10,801 bases of DNA from Clostridia bacterium (GCA_900770185.1 CAAGJM010000014.1:1-10801); one strand, 5' to 3'; positions 1-6,326 are shown, numbered from the stretch's first letter. Notes: generated by a model from the sequence alone, not told the origin. Translations and numbers: made by a program.

Positions 1-56
1 AGAGCGGTCGGCTCATAACCGATTGGTCCGGGGTTCGAGTCCCTGAAGGCCCACCA
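1..56 (+). tRNA. tRNA-Met (CAT), 5' end cut off by window
   Basis: The window opens inside a tRNA gene. The anticodon stem-loop is complete, with loop CTCATAA and anticodon CAT at 14-16. It is followed by the T arm with TTCGAGT and by a 3' acceptor strand ending in an encoded CCA at 54-56. CAT could mean elongator Met, initiator Met or Ile2 (lysidine-modified). The visible half resembles elongator tRNA-Met, and the position at the head of a Met-Asp-Phe-Thr-Tyr cluster fits, but the missing 5' half prevents a firm choice. Confidence 0.88.
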
Positions 57-82
57 ATTAACTTAATAATAAAAATGGTTAT

Positions 83-159
83 GGCCTGGTAGTTCAGTTG
101 GTTAGAACGCTAGCCTGTCACGCTAGAGGTCAGGGGTTCGAGCCCCCTTCAGGTCGCCA
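83..159 (+). tRNA. tRNA-Asp (GTC)
   Basis: A complete 77-base cloverleaf. The acceptor GGCCTGG pairs with TCAGGTC through two G-T wobbles. The anticodon stem CTAGC/GCTAG closes the loop CTGTCAC with anticodon GTC at 117-119. The T loop is TTCGAGC and CCA is encoded at 157-159. It lies 26 bases after the Met tRNA and 9 before the Phe tRNA, so it is surely part of one polycistronic tRNA transcript. Confidence 0.96.
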
Positions 160-168
160 TTTTTTTAT

Positions 169-244
169 GCCTCGGTAGCTCAGTCGGTAGAGCAGGGGAC
201 TGAAAATCCCCGTGTCGGTGGTTCGATTCCGCCCCGAGGCACCA
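169..244 (+). tRNA. tRNA-Phe (GAA)
   Basis: A complete 76-base cloverleaf with acceptor GCCTCGG/CCGAGGC. The anticodon stem GGGGA/TCCCC closes the loop CTGAAAA with anticodon GAA at 202-204. The T loop is TTCGATT and CCA is encoded at 242-244. It is the third gene of the tRNA cluster. Confidence 0.97.
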
Positions 245-254
245 CAATTTTTAT

Positions 255-330
255 GCTGGCGTAGCTCAATTGGCAGAGCAGCTGACTTGTAATCAGCAGG
301 TTGTGGGTTCGATTCCAATCGCCAGCTCCA
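255..330 (+). tRNA. tRNA-Thr (TGT)
   Basis: A complete 76-base cloverleaf with perfectly paired acceptor GCTGGCG/CGCCAGC. The anticodon stem GCTGA/TCAGC closes the loop CTTGTAA with anticodon TGT at 288-290. The T loop is TTCGATT and CCA is encoded at the 3' end (328-330). It is the fourth gene of the cluster. Confidence 0.96.
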
Positions 331-346
331 ATACAATTTAATATAT

Positions 347-432
347 GGGGAGGTTCCAGAGCGGCCAAATGGAACAGACTGTAAATCTGTCGGCTATCGC
401 CTTCTGTGGTTCGAATCCACCCCTCCCCACCA
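347..432 (+). tRNA. tRNA-Tyr (GTA), attachment-site target
   Basis: An 86-base class II tRNA with a long variable arm, as expected for bacterial tRNA-Tyr. The acceptor is GGGGAGG/CCTCCCC. The anticodon loop CTGTAAA carries GTA at 381-383, and CCA is encoded at 430-432. Its last 21 bases (412-432) recur exactly at 4204-4224, so it appears to have served as the integration site of an element downstream. The tRNA itself is intact, as usual when an integrase restores the 3' end of its target gene. Confidence 0.97.
412..432 (+). repeat. attL-like 21-bp direct repeat (tRNA-Tyr 3' end)
   Basis: These 21 bases run from the T arm to the CCA of tRNA-Tyr and are identical to 4204-4224. Tyrosine-type integrases of genomic islands and phages commonly recombine at tRNA 3' ends and leave such a duplication. 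The intact gene marks the left junction of the putative 3.8-kb element. Confidence 0.7.
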
Positions 433-436
433 TCTG

Positions 437-499
437 AAAACACTATCGACATCTGAACTCCTAAGGTTCGATTATTGATGGTGTTTTTCTATTTTTTTC
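437..499 (+). terminator. Intrinsic terminator after the tRNA cluster
   Basis: AAAACACTATC (437-447) pairs over 11 positions with GATGGTGTTTT (477-487), with one T-G wobble. A short inner hairpin GAACT/GGTTC sits in the loop, and T-rich sequence follows. It lies 4 bases after the tRNA-Tyr CCA. If the region is an integrated element, this terminator belongs to the element's left edge. The rest of the gap to the GH3 gene (500-658) is AT-rich, and I see no convincing promoter in it. Confidence 0.75.
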
Positions 500-671
500 A
501 GTATTGATGCGGGTTTGTATGCCTTTATTCTTATTTGCTTTATCGGACTAAAAACCGAAAGAAGTAAAATATCAAAATTAAAAATAATAATTTTTTATTT
601 CCGAAAAACATTTTTTTCGTGTGTTTATAAAACGAAAGAATAAAAAAGATTCGGTCTCGGAGGATTCGAGA

Positions 672-3362
672 ATGCAGAAACAACAAATTGAAAATAAAAC
701 GGAAAAATTTGCAAGGCTTTGCCGTGCGGTTGTGCCCGAAGGGATTACTCTACTGGAAACGGACGGGGCTTTGCCGTTACAAGAAAACGAAAACGTTGCG
801 ATGTTCGGGAGAGGACAATTCGAGTATGTAAAAAGCGGCACGGGATCAGGCGGACGCGTGAACTGCGATTATGTAACGACGATTGAGGGCGAATTGAAAA
901 AGCGGGTACGTCTTTTTGAAGAGGTACACGCTTATTATGCCGAATTTATTCAGTCTCATCCGTTTGACGCCAACGGCGGATGGCAGGCTCTGCCATCACA
1001 AAAAGAATCCGTTCCGCCCGAAAATCTCGTATCCCGCGCGGCGGAAAAATGCGAAAAAGCGATTTTTGTGCTTTGTCGTACTTGCGGCGAAAGTTACGAT
1101 GCGAAAGCGGAGAAGGGCGATTGGTATCTTTCCGATGCGGAAGAGGATACAATTGCTCTTTTAACCAAACATTTCAAACATGTAATTGTGCTTGTGAACG
1201 GCGGCAACCAAATCGACTTGAATTGGATAAAAAAATATTCCGTCGGAACGGTTGCTTTGATTTGGCAAGGCGGTCAGGAAGGCGGAATAGGGACAGTTGA
1301 TATGTTAATGGGAGACGTTTCGCCGAGCGGCAGAATGACTGATACCGCCATAAAACATATCGAATTGCACCCTGCGACAGAACATTTCGGAGACGAAAAA
1401 GAGAACGTTCACGTTGAAGATATTTACGTCGGCTATCGATACTATGAAACCTTTGCAAAAGACGATGTTTTGTATCCGTTCGGCTACGGACTTTCGTATA
1501 CGACTTTTGAGAGTGAAACGTTTGCCGCAGATAAAAACGGCGACGAAATAACTTTGAAAATTCGCGTGAAAAACACGGGAAACCATCAAGGAAAAGATGT
1601 GGTGCAGGCATATTTTTCCTATCCGGAAACGGCTCTCGGCGCGCCTGCAAGACAGTTAATCGCATACAAAAAAACAAAGGCGATTCTTCCCAGCGAGAGC
1701 GAAATTTTAGAATTGAAATTTAACGTTACGGATATGGCGGCGTATGACGACTGCGGGAAAAGCGGCGCGAAATTTGCCTATGTTTTGGAAAAGGGCGAGT
1801 ATAAGGTGTATGTCGGTGCAAACGTTCGTGACGCAGAGGAAGTTCTTTCTTTCAAACAAGTTACGTTGCGTATAGTAAAACAATGCCGTCAATGTCTTGC
1901 GCCGGAAAAAGACTTTGAAAGACTGACGAGAAACGGATTTCAAGCCGTACAAACCGCAGAATATGACGTTTGGGAACGCGTAAAAGCAGAGTTGCCTGCA
2001 ACCATACCGTTTACGGGGAATAAAGGCATTACGTTACGCGACGTAAAGAACAACGTGCATACGCTCGACGAATTTGTTGCGCAATTCACAGAAAAAGAAT
2101 TGTGCGAATTTGTCCGCGGCGAAGGAATGTCGTCACCGAAAGCACCTGTTCCCGGCACGGCGAGTTGTTTTGCCGGTGTGACGAAGGCGTGGAGTGAAAA
2201 GGGTGTTCCCGTTGTAACTACTTGCGACGGACCAAGCGGAGTAAGAATGGAATCGGCAGCTCGCGCTACCTGTATTCCTTCGGGGTGTATGATTGCATCT
2301 ACATGGAATCCCACGATATTTGACGGTGTATTCGATGCGTTTGCGGAAGAGGCGGCGGATTATGGCGTAGACGTAATTTTAGCACCCGGCGTTAATTTAC
2401 ATCGCTATCCGTTGTGTGGCAGAAGTTTTGAATATTATTCGGAAGATCCTTATCTTGCAGGCACTTTTGCGGCAAAGTTTGTGGAACGATTCACTAAAAA
2501 GGGCATTTTTGCTACGATTAAGCATTTTGCCGTGAATTCGCAGGAAACCAACCGGTCTGCCGAAAACGAGGTTTTATCGGAACGCGCGTTAAGAGAAATA
2601 TACCTTAAAGTGTTTGAAGTGGCTGTAAAAAGCGGGTATGTACGAGCGATAATGACTTCGTATAATCGTATTAACGGCATTTCTGCCGCAGGAAGTTACG
2701 ACCTCACCACTTCGATTTTGCGCGAAGAATGGGGTTACGACGGTATGGTGATGTCGGATTGGTGGCCGCAGATTGACAACAAGGCGCGCACGAGTCACGA
2801 CGGGAAAAATCTTGCGGAAATGGTAAAAGCACAAAACGATGTGTATATGGTCGTTCCCGACGCTACGACGTATGAGGATAACCTTTCGGAATCATTGAAA
2901 ACAGGGTTTTTGACGGTCGGAGAATTGCAAAGATGCGTAAAAAATATATTGCAATTTTCAATGAACACTCTTGCTTTCAAATCCGGTAGAGTTACCGATT
3001 TCGATGATTTCTCCAAGGCGACAAAGCTTGTGTGCCGCGTTCCTCTCGACGGAGTGCCGTTTGAAGAATTCACGAAAGACGACGTGTATCTTTATCATGG
3101 CAAACAACTTAGAAAAGTTACGTTGCAAGTGCCTGAGGACGGGTTCTATTGCGCTGAAATTTCGTATTCGTTTGATTGCGATCCGCTCGAACAGAGACGG
3201 CTTGATTTTTCTTCGGACGGCAAAGAACCGATTGTATCGGTGCTTGGCGGCACTAACGGAAAAACAGAAAAAACACGGTTGAAGATATACTTAAAACGAG
3301 AATCAGTGTTGGCGTTTCCTTCGGATAGTGCGCATGAAGTGGCAATATACAGTCTGAAATAA
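672..3362 (+). CDS. Permuted family 3 glycoside hydrolase (beta-glucosidase/xylosidase type)
   Basis: The protein is a GH3 enzyme, a retaining glycosidase that removes terminal beta-linked glucose or xylose. The domain order is swapped relative to most GH3 proteins. The alpha/beta sandwich domain comes first: RTCGESYD with the likely acid/base Glu140, then GGQEGG, GDVSPSGR and GYRYYETF...YPFGYGLSY. A fibronectin-III-like segment follows, and the TIM-barrel catalytic domain comes last: GRSFEYYSEDPYLAG, KHFAVNSQETNR, and WGYDGMVMSDWW with nucleophile Asp696. This order is known from some rumen Clostridia beta-glucosidases, such as Butyrivibrio BglA. There is no signal peptide, so it should be cytoplasmic. 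I chose ATG 672 (896 aa) over the GTG at 621 because GGAGG at 659-663 sits 8 bases upstream; residue numbers count from ATG 672. It is the only intact gene between the two 21-bp repeats. Substrate specificity (glucoside, xyloside, other) is not determined. Confidence 0.93.
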   Translation: MQKQQIENKTEKFARLCRAVVPEGITLLETDGALPLQENENVAMFGRGQFEYVKSGTGSGGRVNCDYVTTIEGELKKRVRLFEEVHAYYAEFIQSHPFDANGGWQALPSQKESVPPENLVSRAAEKCEKAIFVLCRTCGESYDAKAEKGDWYLSDAEEDTIALLTKHFKHVIVLVNGGNQIDLNWIKKYSVGTVALIWQGGQEGGIGTVDMLMGDVSPSGRMTDTAIKHIELHPATEHFGDEKENVHVEDIYVGYRYYETFAKDDVLYPFGYGLSYTTFESETFAADKNGDEITLKIRVKNTGNHQGKDVVQAYFSYPETALGAPARQLIAYKKTKAILPSESEILELKFNVTDMAAYDDCGKSGAKFAYVLEKGEYKVYVGANVRDAEEVLSFKQVTLRIVKQCRQCLAPEKDFERLTRNGFQAVQTAEYDVWERVKAELPATIPFTGNKGITLRDVKNNVHTLDEFVAQFTEKELCEFVRGEGMSSPKAPVPGTASCFAGVTKAWSEKGVPVVTTCDGPSGVRMESAARATCIPSGCMIASTWNPTIFDGVFDAFAEEAADYGVDVILAPGVNLHRYPLCGRSFEYYSEDPYLAGTFAAKFVERFTKKGIFATIKHFAVNSQETNRSAENEVLSERALREIYLKVFEVAVKSGYVRAIMTSYNRINGISAAGSYDLTTSILREEWGYDGMVMSDWWPQIDNKARTSHDGKNLAEMVKAQNDVYMVVPDATTYEDNLSESLKTGFLTVGELQRCVKNILQFSMNTLAFKSGRVTDFDDFSKATKLVCRVPLDGVPFEEFTKDDVYLYHGKQLRKVTLQVPEDGFYCAEISYSFDCDPLEQRRLDFSSDGKEPIVSVLGGTNGKTEKTRLKIYLKRESVLAFPSDSAHEVAIYSLK

Positions 3363-3367
3363 ACATC

Positions 3368-3767
3368 TTTTCTGCTAAAACACGTTCTAAGATAAAAGAA
3401 GCTTATTCAGACGTAACGTTTAAAAACATTCAAATTTCGGCTGTGATAGAACGACTGAGAGAAACTTTATAAAGTAAATTTGTTGAAGCAATAATATCTT
3501 CAAGATTTATATTACCGACTGAAAAAATGTACGACTGTCAAATCTGAAGATATTGAAGCATTTCTTACGCATTCATTAGTTGGAATCAAACGAAAGTCAG
3601 GATTGAAAACCATTGGCATAGTGGATGATTTTGCTATAAACAAACTGGCTGATAAGTCAAATCTATTTATTAATGATACGCCTGATATTTCGGAAATTAT
3701 TAGATATGCAGAAGCCCTTGATGCGTCAGATCCCATTAAATATGCTGTTTTGGATATTTATCAATAA
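3368..3767 (+). pseudogene. Decayed gene remnant, function unknown
   Basis: No intact start-to-stop frame exists here, yet the translation is clearly protein-like. One frame reads about SAKTRSKIKEAYSDV onward to ERLRETL, stops at 3470-3472, and continues in the same frame as KFVEAIISSRFILPTEKMYD to a stop at 3545-3547. A second frame overlaps and continues from 3531 as TTVKSEDIEAFLTHSL, through LKTIGIVDDFAINKLADK, to IKYAVLDIYQ and a stop at 3765-3767. The simplest reading is one gene with an in-frame stop and a frameshift, missing its 5' end. I do not recognise the family, and it does not look like a tyrosine recombinase C-terminus. Directly after the GH3 stop and inside the putative element, it may be decayed cargo. 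Confidence 0.5.
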
Positions 3768-3956
3768 ATCTGTCTGAGATATTGCGACCTGTTGTTTTAG
3801 ATATAGTGCGTAATAATTACTCATTGATTTTACGCGGATAGGTGTGGTTACATTTGCTATGTAAATTGTGAATATTGTTACTTTTGCCCCTAGGTTATTT
3901 TATAATTGCTGATTTTGCCAAATTGCAGGATGTAGCTATTTCGTATTAGAAAGCCA

Positions 3957-3990
3957 CAAAAGCACGAACGGTTTTCCGCTCGTGCTTTTG
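3957..3990. terminator. Strong symmetric hairpin, probable bidirectional terminator
   Basis: CAAAAGCACGA (3957-3967) pairs perfectly with TCGTGCTTTTG (3980-3990), with an inner CGG/CCG closing a TTTT loop. The stem is rich in A on one arm and T on the other, so it would act as an intrinsic terminator in both directions. It is the first strong one on the + strand after the GH3 gene and the remnant. The 190 bases between the remnant's stop (3767) and this hairpin are AT-rich, and I see no gene there. Confidence 0.65.
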
Positions 3991-4024
3991 CGTTGAGTAA
4001 AAGGTTGGTTCGAACGGGCAAGAA

Positions 4025-4195
4025 GCGGCAAACTGAGAGCATTGGTTTTAACGACAGCTTGCCGCCAAACGGCACGGTGTGCCGTTCGTTGCCCCGCCGT
4101 GATAGCGAGCGCAAACGAAAAGTTTAAACGTGTCCGCTCACGGCGAGTGGGGAAGGAGCCTGACCGCTATAAGCGAAGAGTTTACTTAAATAGCG
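4025..4195. other. Cluster of four consecutive inverted repeats beside the right att-like repeat
   Basis: Four perfect inverted repeats follow one another: GCGGCAA 4025-4031 with TTGCCGC 4059-4065; AACGGCAC 4068-4075 with GTGCCGTT 4079-4086 (3-base loop); CGCCGTGA 4095-4102 with TCACGGCG 4138-4145; CGCTAT 4165-4170 with ATAGCG 4190-4195. An 84-codon frame from 4042 crosses the region but has no ribosome binding site and no recognisable protein. The density of stems suggests a structured RNA or a DNA structure used in recombination or replication of the element. The function is unknown. Confidence 0.5.
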
Positions 4196-4203
4196 AAGCG
4201 GAG

Positions 4204-4224
4204 CGAATCCACCCCTCCCCACCA
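4204..4224 (+). repeat. attR-like 21-bp direct repeat (tRNA-Tyr 3' end copy)
   Basis: An exact copy of the last 21 bases of tRNA-Tyr (412-432), including the CCA, with no tRNA body upstream. Together with 412-432 it brackets about 3.8 kb holding the GH3 gene, the remnant and the hairpin cluster. This is the expected scar of site-specific integration. No integrase gene lies next to it, so the element is either defective or mobilised in trans. Confidence 0.7.
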
Positions 4225-4337
4225 AAAAAAGCAACGTTCGAACCCGCAATGTATAATCGAGTCGAATGTGTCGGAATAATTGTAGCTCGGTGTTAAACCG
4301 TGCTATTTTACTCTTTAAAATAATAATATTTATGATG

Positions 4338-4364
4338 AAGCGGGCTTAATGTGCGCCCGCTTTT
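4338..4364 (+). terminator. Intrinsic terminator
   Basis: AAGCGGGC (4338-4345) and GCCCGCTT (4355-4362) form an 8-bp stem with a 9-base loop, running into TTTT at 4361-4364. It lies 114 bases outside the right att-like repeat. It may be the ancestral terminator of the tRNA cluster, displaced by the insertion; that link is inference. It insulates the cassette promoter downstream. Confidence 0.7.
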
Positions 4365-4446
4365 ATGTCGCGGCGGCTTTAAAGGTGAATTGCCGTTCGT
4401 GACAAGAAACGTTTTAAAAATGCGTGGTTATAAAACTTTAAAAGAC

Positions 4447-4475
4447 TTGATTTTTTGTTTTTAATATGCAATAAT
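4447..4475 (+). promoter_or_regulatory. Probable sigma-A promoter for the leader and three-gene cassette
   Basis: TTGATT (4447-4452) and AATAAT (4470-4475) are separated by 17 bases. Transcription would start near 4481-4483, which is where the 5' arm of the 11-bp inverted repeat of the leader begins. That coincidence supports both the promoter and the RNA nature of the leader. Confidence 0.55.
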
Positions 4476-4480
4476 AACTA

Positions 4481-4623
4481 TGCGACACATTTTAATAGCC
4501 TGATTATAAGGAGAAGTCTATAGGTAAAAGCGTAAACTCTCGCCTTATTTTTAGGTAATGTGTCGCAACAGGAGAGTGCGTTTTTCGGCGTGTTTCTTCT
4601 GAAGCACGCTTTTTATTTTTTTA
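4481..4623 (+). ncRNA. Structured 5' leader ending in an intrinsic terminator (attenuator or riboswitch-like)
   Basis: Visible elements in order are as follows. TGCGACACATT (4481-4491) pairs perfectly with AATGTGTCGCA (4557-4567). Inside it, ATAAGGAGA (4506-4514) pairs with TCTCGCCTTAT (4538-4548) through a 2-base bulge, hiding an AAGGAG. ACTCTC (4536-4541) can alternatively pair with GAGAGT (4572-4577) outside the main stem, as a pseudoknot or switch. Last, GCGTGTTTC (4588-4596) pairs with GAAGCACGC (4601-4609) through 9 bp and a TTCT loop, followed by TTTTTATTTTTTT. The terminator sits directly before the Shine-Dalgarno of the next gene, so readthrough must be conditional or partial. I could not match it to a riboswitch class I know, nor to a T-box. 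Confidence 0.6.
4520..4558 (+). CDS. Possible 12-codon leader peptide with ATA start
   Basis: AAGGAG at 4508-4513 stands 6 bases before an ATA codon, from which a short frame reads I/M-GKSVNSRLIFR and stops at TAA 4556-4558. The stop touches the 3' arm of the main leader stem, and the Shine-Dalgarno lies in the inner hairpin. That is a typical arrangement for a translation-sensing attenuator. ATA is a very rare start codon, so this may be chance or a decayed leader whose ATG mutated. Confidence 0.3.
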   Translation: MGKSVNSRLIFR

Positions 4624-4633
4624 AGGAGATTTT

Positions 4634-5086
4634 ATGAAAGAAAATTTATTGGTAAAACTGCAATTTTTCACCATTAAGAATTATCCCGACGACGTGTTTA
4701 ATGCCGTCGGCAGAATAATCAAAGCGGCGCAGGAGTTGGAAAAAGATTTTAAAAACTTGGCGGAATTATATTGCGTGAACGTTAAAAATTTGAATACTTC
4801 GTCTCTTAACGTGCTGAACGGAAAATTAAAAAAGGAAAACTGTTTCACGAGTGAAGAGTTTGACGACCTTGCTAAAATCATCAAAGAAAGGAACGATATA
4901 AATCATTATTTTTTTATTAAAGATTTTTGCGACGAAAGCGAACCGTATGATAAGAAGATATTAACGCTTGAAAACAAATTAAATCGCATTATGAATTTAA
5001 TATACGAAGCGAATGACGCCGTAAACAATAAAATCGACTTGAAAAACGGCGGCGGCTCAACGCCTCGCCCGACGATAATAGGTTAA
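4634..5086 (+). CDS. Small HEPN-like protein (putative)
   Basis: A 150-aa protein, apparently all-helical, with no signal peptide or membrane segment. Residues 83-94 read KERNDINHYFFI. The Arg86-x4-His91 motif with Asn after the Arg matches the Rx4-6H signature of HEPN domains, which occur in RNases, toxins and some non-catalytic binding proteins. The upstream helices are charged and could be partly coiled (residues 22-50). The C-terminal tail GGGSTPRPTIIG is flexible. The start is supported by AAGGAG at 4623-4628, 5 bases before the ATG. It is the first gene of a cassette with a membrane protein and a lipoprotein-like protein, behind a conditional leader. HEPN assignment rests on one motif and fold impression; RNase activity is not shown. 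Confidence 0.6.
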   Translation: MKENLLVKLQFFTIKNYPDDVFNAVGRIIKAAQELEKDFKNLAELYCVNVKNLNTSSLNVLNGKLKKENCFTSEEFDDLAKIIKERNDINHYFFIKDFCDESEPYDKKILTLENKLNRIMNLIYEANDAVNNKIDLKNGGGSTPRPTIIG

Positions 5087-5104
5087 AAAAAGGAGAATAA
5101 GAAT

Positions 5105-5548
5105 ATGGAACGAGAACAAAAATTTATATTTTATAACAGATTGATGTGGTTTTTAATAACCGCCGCAAGTATCGTGCTGACGATATGCGTTTTAAGTTCC
5201 GCTTATAACGATTTAATATATGGCGACGGAGACGGTCTGGTGTTTTTGGCGCTCGTGTACATTTTGCCGTTTGTTGATTTTATAATTTTTTCAATTTTTG
5301 TCTGTACTTTATGTTTGCATTGTAAAACGTATACGTTTAGAGGTAATTCTATAGTGGTGTATGCCGGCTTTTGCAATCATTACATAAAAGCGAACGGAGT
5401 AAAATGTGACGAACATAATACTTTAATATCATTCACTCCGATAGTTATGTCGTGCAAACTTGACGACGGAACTATGTTACAGGCAACGATTTCGATGTCG
5501 AACAGAATAGCCCTTAAAGCAAACGACAAGTTGTTATATTCGTTGTAG
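5105..5548 (+). CDS. Two-TM membrane protein with C-terminal beta-rich domain
   Basis: A 147-aa protein of no family I can name. Hydrophobic segments at about 13-33 and 44-71 would span the membrane, with a short acidic-glycine loop between (YGDGDGD region). Residues 75-147 form a soluble, beta-rich domain reading YTFRGNSIVVYAGFC, DEHNTLISFTPI and ISMSNRIALK, reminiscent of small PH-like or bPH-type membrane-associated domains in Firmicutes. AGGAG at 5091-5095 stands 9 bases before the ATG. It starts 18 bases after the HEPN-like gene, so the two are surely co-transcribed. The conserved-looking tail probably faces the cytoplasm, but topology is not settled by the sequence. Confidence 0.8.
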   Translation: MEREQKFIFYNRLMWFLITAASIVLTICVLSSAYNDLIYGDGDGLVFLALVYILPFVDFIIFSIFVCTLCLHCKTYTFRGNSIVVYAGFCNHYIKANGVKCDEHNTLISFTPIVMSCKLDDGTMLQATISMSNRIALKANDKLLYSL

Positions 5549-5568
5549 GGCGAATGAAGGATAGTTGT

Positions 5569-6273
5569 ATGAAGATTAACTTAAAAATATTAGATAAAGC
5601 GAAAAAAATTTTAACTCTGTCGGTCGTTGTTTTGGGGTGCGCGGTTTGCCTGAATTTACTTACTGCGTGTCAGACTACGGATAAAAAAGAGTCTTATTTT
5701 AATTCGGGTTATTTTTCCGACGCTAAGTTTTTTTACGATTCTGCTAAAAACGAGACGACGGTCGTATACTATGCGGTTATTAAAAATAATACTGTTTTTA
5801 ATATAAAAAATTTTGAAATTACTTTTGATATTTACGACGATGGAAACTTTGTTTCGTTAACACCGTATAAGTTCGACGAAGGCGTAAAGCACGGAAAAGA
5901 AAAAAGCGGAACGTTTAAGATAACCGTGCCTGGTAAAGCGGACGAAATCAATTTCGTTTCGTGGTCGGCAAATTACGACTCGTTTTGGGGTACGTACAAG
6001 GGGTGGATGATAACTACCATAATCATATCTATTGCTTTGACGATTGTTACCTCCATAATTATATGTGCTAACGATTTTGATATAGACGACTTACTTGATT
6101 TTTTTGATGATTGTAAAGCTGCGCTTATTCCGATAGCGAGCGTTTTCGTTATTTGGGGCGTTGCGTTCTGGATTTTTTCTTCATGGGTTCCCGTTTGCAT
6201 AGTGGGCGGCGGAATTTTGGCGTATGTGTTGCTTTCGCTCAGCGTATGCGGTATAAAAAGCGTTATAGATTAA
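5569..6273 (+). CDS. Lipoprotein-like protein with FxLYD-like domain and C-terminal TM segments
   Basis: The start chosen is ATG 5569 (234 aa), with AAGGA 7 bases upstream, rather than the ATG at 5554, which has a poorly spaced site. The N-terminus is basic, then hydrophobic (14-33), ending in the lipobox LTAC with Cys34. Residues about 60-130 (YYAVIKNNTVFNIKNFEITF, then DIYDDGNFV) resemble the FxLYD domain common in Gram-positive surface lipoproteins, an immunoglobulin-like fold of unknown ligand. Unlike ordinary lipoproteins, it then has about three membrane segments (147-167, 186-206, 209-229), with an acidic DFDIDDLLDFFDD stretch between the first two. It begins 20 bases after the upstream gene and ends before a strong terminator, so it closes the cassette. 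Function is unknown; a cell-envelope sensor or anchor is a guess. Confidence 0.8.
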   Translation: MKINLKILDKAKKILTLSVVVLGCAVCLNLLTACQTTDKKESYFNSGYFSDAKFFYDSAKNETTVVYYAVIKNNTVFNIKNFEITFDIYDDGNFVSLTPYKFDEGVKHGKEKSGTFKITVPGKADEINFVSWSANYDSFWGTYKGWMITTIIISIALTIVTSIIICANDFDIDDLLDFFDDCKAALIPIASVFVIWGVAFWIFSSWVPVCIVGGGILAYVLLSLSVCGIKSVID

Positions 6274-6326
6274 AGTCGTCGCAAAAATTATAGATAAAAA
6301 ACAATTAAAGATTTAATTATATAAAG

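Noticed and set aside
621..671. GTG at 621 as start of the GH3 gene
   Set aside because: It lies in frame but has no Shine-Dalgarno; ATG 672 has GGAGG 8 bases upstream, and the extra 17 residues are lysine-rich and unlike the family.
433..4203. Integrase gene within the putative element
   Set aside because: No frame shows the tyrosine recombinase R...HxxR...Y pattern or serine recombinase motifs; the decayed gene at 3368-3767 does not resemble either.
4042..4296. 84-codon open frame on the + strand
   Set aside because: It crosses the hairpin cluster and the att-like repeat, has no ribosome binding site and gives an arginine- and cysteine-rich sequence typical of random GC-rich DNA.
4480..4503. 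Seven-codon frame MRHILIA at the start of the leader
   Set aside because: The ATG coincides with the predicted transcript start and has no Shine-Dalgarno; the frame lies mostly in the 5' arm of the main stem.
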